The position numbers and the translations under genes are program-made. Below the pieces are notes generated by a model. The model ran no database searches, was not told where the DNA came from, and saw only the letters and a program-made list of their open reading frames with translations. A stretch of DNA of 64,000 nucleotides from Littorina saxatilis. Its lineage: Eukaryota > Mollusca > Gastropoda > Littorinimorpha > Littorinidae. Position 1 is the first letter of the stretch. Each line of letters opens with the position of its first letter. This document shows positions 60,953 to 64,000 of this stretch, piece after piece. The DNA lies in NCBI RefSeq assembly GCF_037325665.1, contig NC_090255.1, positions 32,988,435-33,052,434 on the forward strand, in the 5' to 3' direction.

Positions 60953-63900
60953 ATGGCTACAGGGGGATCTCCGACGAGGAGAATAACTTTCGAGACTCCT
61001 GGCAGTGAGGAACAGACAGAGCGTGACGCACGCGTTAGAGCGCGTAGTTTGCTTAAACGCAAGGAGCTGGAACGTAGGGAAGACATAGAGCGACAGACGA
61101 GAAAAGAAGAGCTTGACAGACAAGAACGACAGGCCGAACGTGACAGACAGGACAAGAAAGAGAAAGACGAACGAGACAGACAGGAAAAGAAGGACGAACT
61201 GGACAGACAAGAAAGAGAACGTGACAGACAAGAAAGAGAACGACAGGCCGAACGACAGGCCGAACGTGACAGACAAGAAAGAGAACGACAGGCCGAACGT
61301 GACCGACAGGATAAGAAAGACGAGCTTGAGAGACAGGAACGACAGGCCGAACTTGACAGACAGGAAAAGAAAGACGAACGTGACAGACTAGACCGGAAGG
61401 AACAGGCGGATCGCGATCACCAGCTAGAGCTAGCTAGGCTACAGGCCGAGAAGGGTACGCTCACTCAGGCTAGCGCGCCGACGTTTGTTGCCGACCGTAC
61501 GAGACTGCCGACGTTCGACGATGACAAGGACGAGCTCGACGACTTTTTACGCCGGTTTGAGCGCATTGCATCTGACCAGAAGTGGGAAGAGGCCACGTGG
61601 GCTAGCCGCCTTAGCACCTGCTTAAAGGGACGCGCATTGCAGCTCTACAACGCTTTGGAGGACGACGAGGCGAGAGACTATCAGGCACTTAAGAAGGCGT
61701 TACTCCAGCGCTTTAACCTGACTGCTGAAGCCTACAGACGACGTCTGCGTAACAGCAAGAGACTGAGCGGCGAGCTGAGTCATCAGTTTGTGGCACGCCT
61801 TAACCTCTACCTGCGGCGCTGGGTGGAGATGGCCGAAAAGGACTGGACCGTCAACGACCTTGCCGACCTCATAGTCATGGAACAACTGATGTCCAGCCTG
61901 CGACCTGAGGTGGTGACCTTCGTGCAGGAGCACCAGCCCAAGACTACTCAGGAGGCAGCCGACTGGATCAGAGTGCACGAGGACGCCCAGGCGATCTCCG
62001 GCAAATCTTCAGGCTCACGGCCAGGAAAAACGGGAAATTCGGGTTCTTCAGGACCCAAGGACGGGAAGGACGATCAGGGACACAAGGGATCGAGTTCCAG
62101 AACTGACATCCAGTGTTACTACTGCAACAAGCGGGGCCACGTGAAGAAGGACTGCCACAAGAGACAGGCTGACCAGAAGGGCGTTCACTTCGTTGGCAGT
62201 GAGGAGTTCAGGGACGTCACGAGCTCATGCACCATCCCACAACTCTGCGTTCCGTGCTCCAGGAAACATTTCCAGCCCCACTGCAACGTCTACGTTAACG
62301 GAGTGAAGGGCGAAGGTCTGCGGGACACAGGGGCAGACATGATAGTGGTTCGGGCGAGTCTAGTTCCAGCTATGGCCTACACAGGAGACAGCATCAGGGT
62401 GAGAATGGCCGAGGCATCTCACGCTTACGACTTGAACACGGCAGTGATCAAGGTCGTAACCCCGTTGTTCACGGGGACCATTGTGGCCGTCGTCATGGAC
62501 GATCCTCCATGCGACCTGCTCATTGGAAACCGGGTTCAGTTTGTGGACGGCGTCACCAGGGAGGTTCCCGTTTATCGGTCTCCCGACGTCATTTCAGTGC
62601 TCACGCGGGCACAGGCGGAGCGAGAGGACAAACCTCTCAAACCCCTACCTGCTGCACGAGCTGCCCTGGGGAACGTGACCCCCGCGCTTCTCGCGAAGGC
62701 TCAGGATTCTGACCCGACCTTAGCTACTCCTCGGGAGCACGCGAAGTCGGGGAAGGTGAAGCTGAGCGGGAAGCATGGGAGGTCAAAGTTCCTCAGGGAC
62801 AAGAAGTTGCTCTACCGTGAGTTCAGCAACCAAGAAGGTACATTCAAACAGGTTGTCGTGCCTCGCGAGTTTCGCGAGGGTGTCATGGCAACGGCACACG
62901 ACTCGATTCTGGGAGGTCATCTTGGTACCAAGAAGACCACGGATCGTGTCTGGCGCCACTTTTACTGGCCAGGCATCTGCACGGATGTCCGACGTTTCTG
63001 TGCGTCCTGCGATAAGTGCCAGAAGGTGGTTGCCAAAGGAAGGGTGAGGAAGGTCCCCTTAGAGAAGATGCCGCTCATCGACGAACCCTTTCGTCGGGTG
63101 GCAGTGGACATCATCGGGCCCATCTTGCCTGCGTCTGAGGACGGAAACAGATACATTTTGACCATGGTGGACTACGCTACTCGATACCCAGAGGCGATCC
63201 CTCTGAAATCGATTGAAGCCACGCGAGTAGCTGAGGCTCTGGTTACTATGTGGTCCCGGCTGGGAATTCCATCAGAGGTACTCACCGACAGAGGCACGCA
63301 GTTCACGGGAGGAGTGATGGCGGAGGCAGCACGACTGCTATCACTGGAGCAGCACTTCACCACTCCTTACCATGCTCAGTGCAACGGACTGGTGGAAAGG
63401 TTCAATGGCACCTTGAAGACCATGCTGAGGAAACTAGCTCAGGAGAAACCACGCACGTGGGACAGGTACATCCCAGCATTGCTTTTTGCATACCGCGAGG
63501 TTCCTCAGGAGAGCTTGGGTTTTTCCCCATTTGAGTTGTTGTACGGCAGACAGGTACGCGGTCCCATGGCTATCCTGCGTCAAGCCTGGACGGACGAAGA
63601 AGCTGACGAGGAGGTGCAGACGACAGCGACCTACATCGTAGAACTCAGGAACAGGATTGAAGAGACCTGCAAACTGGCTCAAGAGAACCTGGGAAGAGCA
63701 GCACAGCGTTACGCGCGAGGATTCGACCGCAAGGCACGGCCGCGCAGCTTCAAGATTGGAGAACGGGTGTTGCTACTTCTACCTGTCAAACACAACAAGC
63801 TACAACTGCAGTGGCAAGGACCTTTTGAGGTGACAGCGAGGGTGGGCCAGAACGACTACAGGATCATGATGCACGGGAAAGCACGCCTGTACCACGCCAA

Positions 63901-64000
63901 CCTGCTGCGCGCCTACATAGAGAGGACAGCCTACGGGGAGAAGAACAAAGACCAGAAGAACAAAGACAAGAAGACAGAGAAGGTTGCAGTCATCAGGGGT
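60953..64000 (+). CDS. Gag-Pol polyprotein (second GMR1-like), partial at right edge
   Basis: Frame open from ATG at 60953 to the window end, about 1016 residues. Residues about 40-160 are an almost pure Asp/Arg/Gln/Glu repeat region (DRQERERQAERDRQ-type), a long predicted coiled coil. A capsid-like region follows (LPTFDDDKDELDDFLRRFER), then the knuckle CYYCNKRGHVKKDC near residue 387, protease LRDTGADMIVV near 456, integrase zinc motif GHLGTKKTTDRVW with CASCDKCQ, and the DDE core VAVDIIGPILP, VLTDRGTQF, NGLVERFN. It ends with the C-terminal YHANLLRAYIER. About the same domain spacing as 6066-10385. RT is expected beyond the edge. Confidence 0.92.
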   Translation, partial: MATGGSPTRRITFETPGSEEQTERDARVRARSLLKRKELERREDIERQTRKEELDRQERQAERDRQDKKEKDERDRQEKKDELDRQERERDRQERERQAERQAERDRQERERQAERDRQDKKDELERQERQAELDRQEKKDERDRLDRKEQADRDHQLELARLQAEKGTLTQASAPTFVADRTRLPTFDDDKDELDDFLRRFERIASDQKWEEATWASRLSTCLKGRALQLYNALEDDEARDYQALKKALLQRFNLTAEAYRRRLRNSKRLSGELSHQFVARLNLYLRRWVEMAEKDWTVNDLADLIVMEQLMSSLRPEVVTFVQEHQPKTTQEAADWIRVHEDAQAISGKSSGSRPGKTGNSGSSGPKDGKDDQGHKGSSSRTDIQCYYCNKRGHVKKDCHKRQADQKGVHFVGSEEFRDVTSSCTIPQLCVPCSRKHFQPHCNVYVNGVKGEGLRDTGADMIVVRASLVPAMAYTGDSIRVRMAEASHAYDLNTAVIKVVTPLFTGTIVAVVMDDPPCDLLIGNRVQFVDGVTREVPVYRSPDVISVLTRAQAEREDKPLKPLPAARAALGNVTPALLAKAQDSDPTLATPREHAKSGKVKLSGKHGRSKFLRDKKLLYREFSNQEGTFKQVVVPREFREGVMATAHDSILGGHLGTKKTTDRVWRHFYWPGICTDVRRFCASCDKCQKVVAKGRVRKVPLEKMPLIDEPFRRVAVDIIGPILPASEDGNRYILTMVDYATRYPEAIPLKSIEATRVAEALVTMWSRLGIPSEVLTDRGTQFTGGVMAEAARLLSLEQHFTTPYHAQCNGLVERFNGTLKTMLRKLAQEKPRTWDRYIPALLFAYREVPQESLGFSPFELLYGRQVRGPMAILRQAWTDEEADEEVQTTATYIVELRNRIEETCKLAQENLGRAAQRYARGFDRKARPRSFKIGERVLLLLPVKHNKLQLQWQGPFEVTARVGQNDYRIMMHGKARLYHANLLRAYIERTAYGEKNKDQKNKDKKTEKVAVIRG

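Larger units (their letters stand above)
58659..64000 (+). mobile_element. Second GMR1-like LTR retrotransposon, runs off the window
   Basis: 5' LTR, primer-binding site, leader, and a gag-pol frame open to the last base. Integrase follows protease directly, as in the element at 3979-11750, so it belongs to the same group; protein and LTR sequences differ enough to make it a separate family. No break is seen in the part present. RT, RNase H and the 3' LTR would lie to the right. Age cannot be given without the 3' LTR. Confidence 0.9.

Noticed and set aside
61113-61391. 92-codon frame rich in Asp, Arg and Asn
   Set aside because: Alternative-frame shadow of the gag coiled-coil repeat.

Overview
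This is a eukaryotic window, most likely from a marine gastropod mollusc. The basis is the type of repeats: a tRNA-derived SINE whose tail reads GCTGGGCGTTAAGCAAAC, I/Nimbus-like LINEs, and an AT-rich repeat starting GCGTAAGGCGAAATTACT. I recall such repeats from periwinkle-type snails but could not check this. Almost everything that can be recognised is a mobile element or the remains of one. No complete ordinary host gene was found, and there are no rRNA genes, functional tRNA genes, CRISPR arrays or bacterial operons.

Bases 1-20,900 are a nest three layers deep. The outer layer is a Helitron, whose PIF1-type helicase is read at 3-1015 and resumes at 17,653. Into it went a 16.6 kb insertion on the minus strand, flanked by a 12-bp target duplication (TTTCTCTCATGG). 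It holds two head-to-tail copies of one I/Nimbus-like LINE that differ by about 0.3%. Into the first LINE copy went a complete-looking LTR retrotransposon (3979-11750, duplication GTGTA). Its pol order is protease-integrase-RT-RNase H, the hallmark of the GMR1 group of Ty3/gypsy-like elements. A second element of the same group but another family begins at 58,659 and runs off the right edge.

Bases 20,900-36,000 hold short LINE 3' ends, a MITE built of ATCACG repeats, a broken DUF7869-type gene, six copies of the tRNA-SINE, a 1.35 kb DNA transposon with TIR CATGGGTGCAACT, a Crypton tail, and a 528-bp Harbinger-like element with a MADF-domain exon. Bases 34,000-41,100 hold a decayed hAT/ZNF862-like transposase gene broken by a SINE, a rearranged mariner, and exons of a Kolobok-like transposase. 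Bases 41,480-48,150 hold an internally deleted LINE encoding an in-frame ORF1/ORF2 fusion, a Tigger/pogo element, and several TIR or foldback elements with clustered short motifs near their ends.

Bases 48,500-57,700 hold a THAP-domain gene, a DUF3504/Crypton-type tyrosine recombinase gene overlapped by a hAT-type zinc finger, a 42-bp minisatellite carrying a retroposon, and a THAP plus DDE-type transposase relic. The elements do not form a pathway; what links them is sequential insertion. The most unusual signal is the LINE dimer inside one target-site duplication, which is what template jumping during a single integration would leave.
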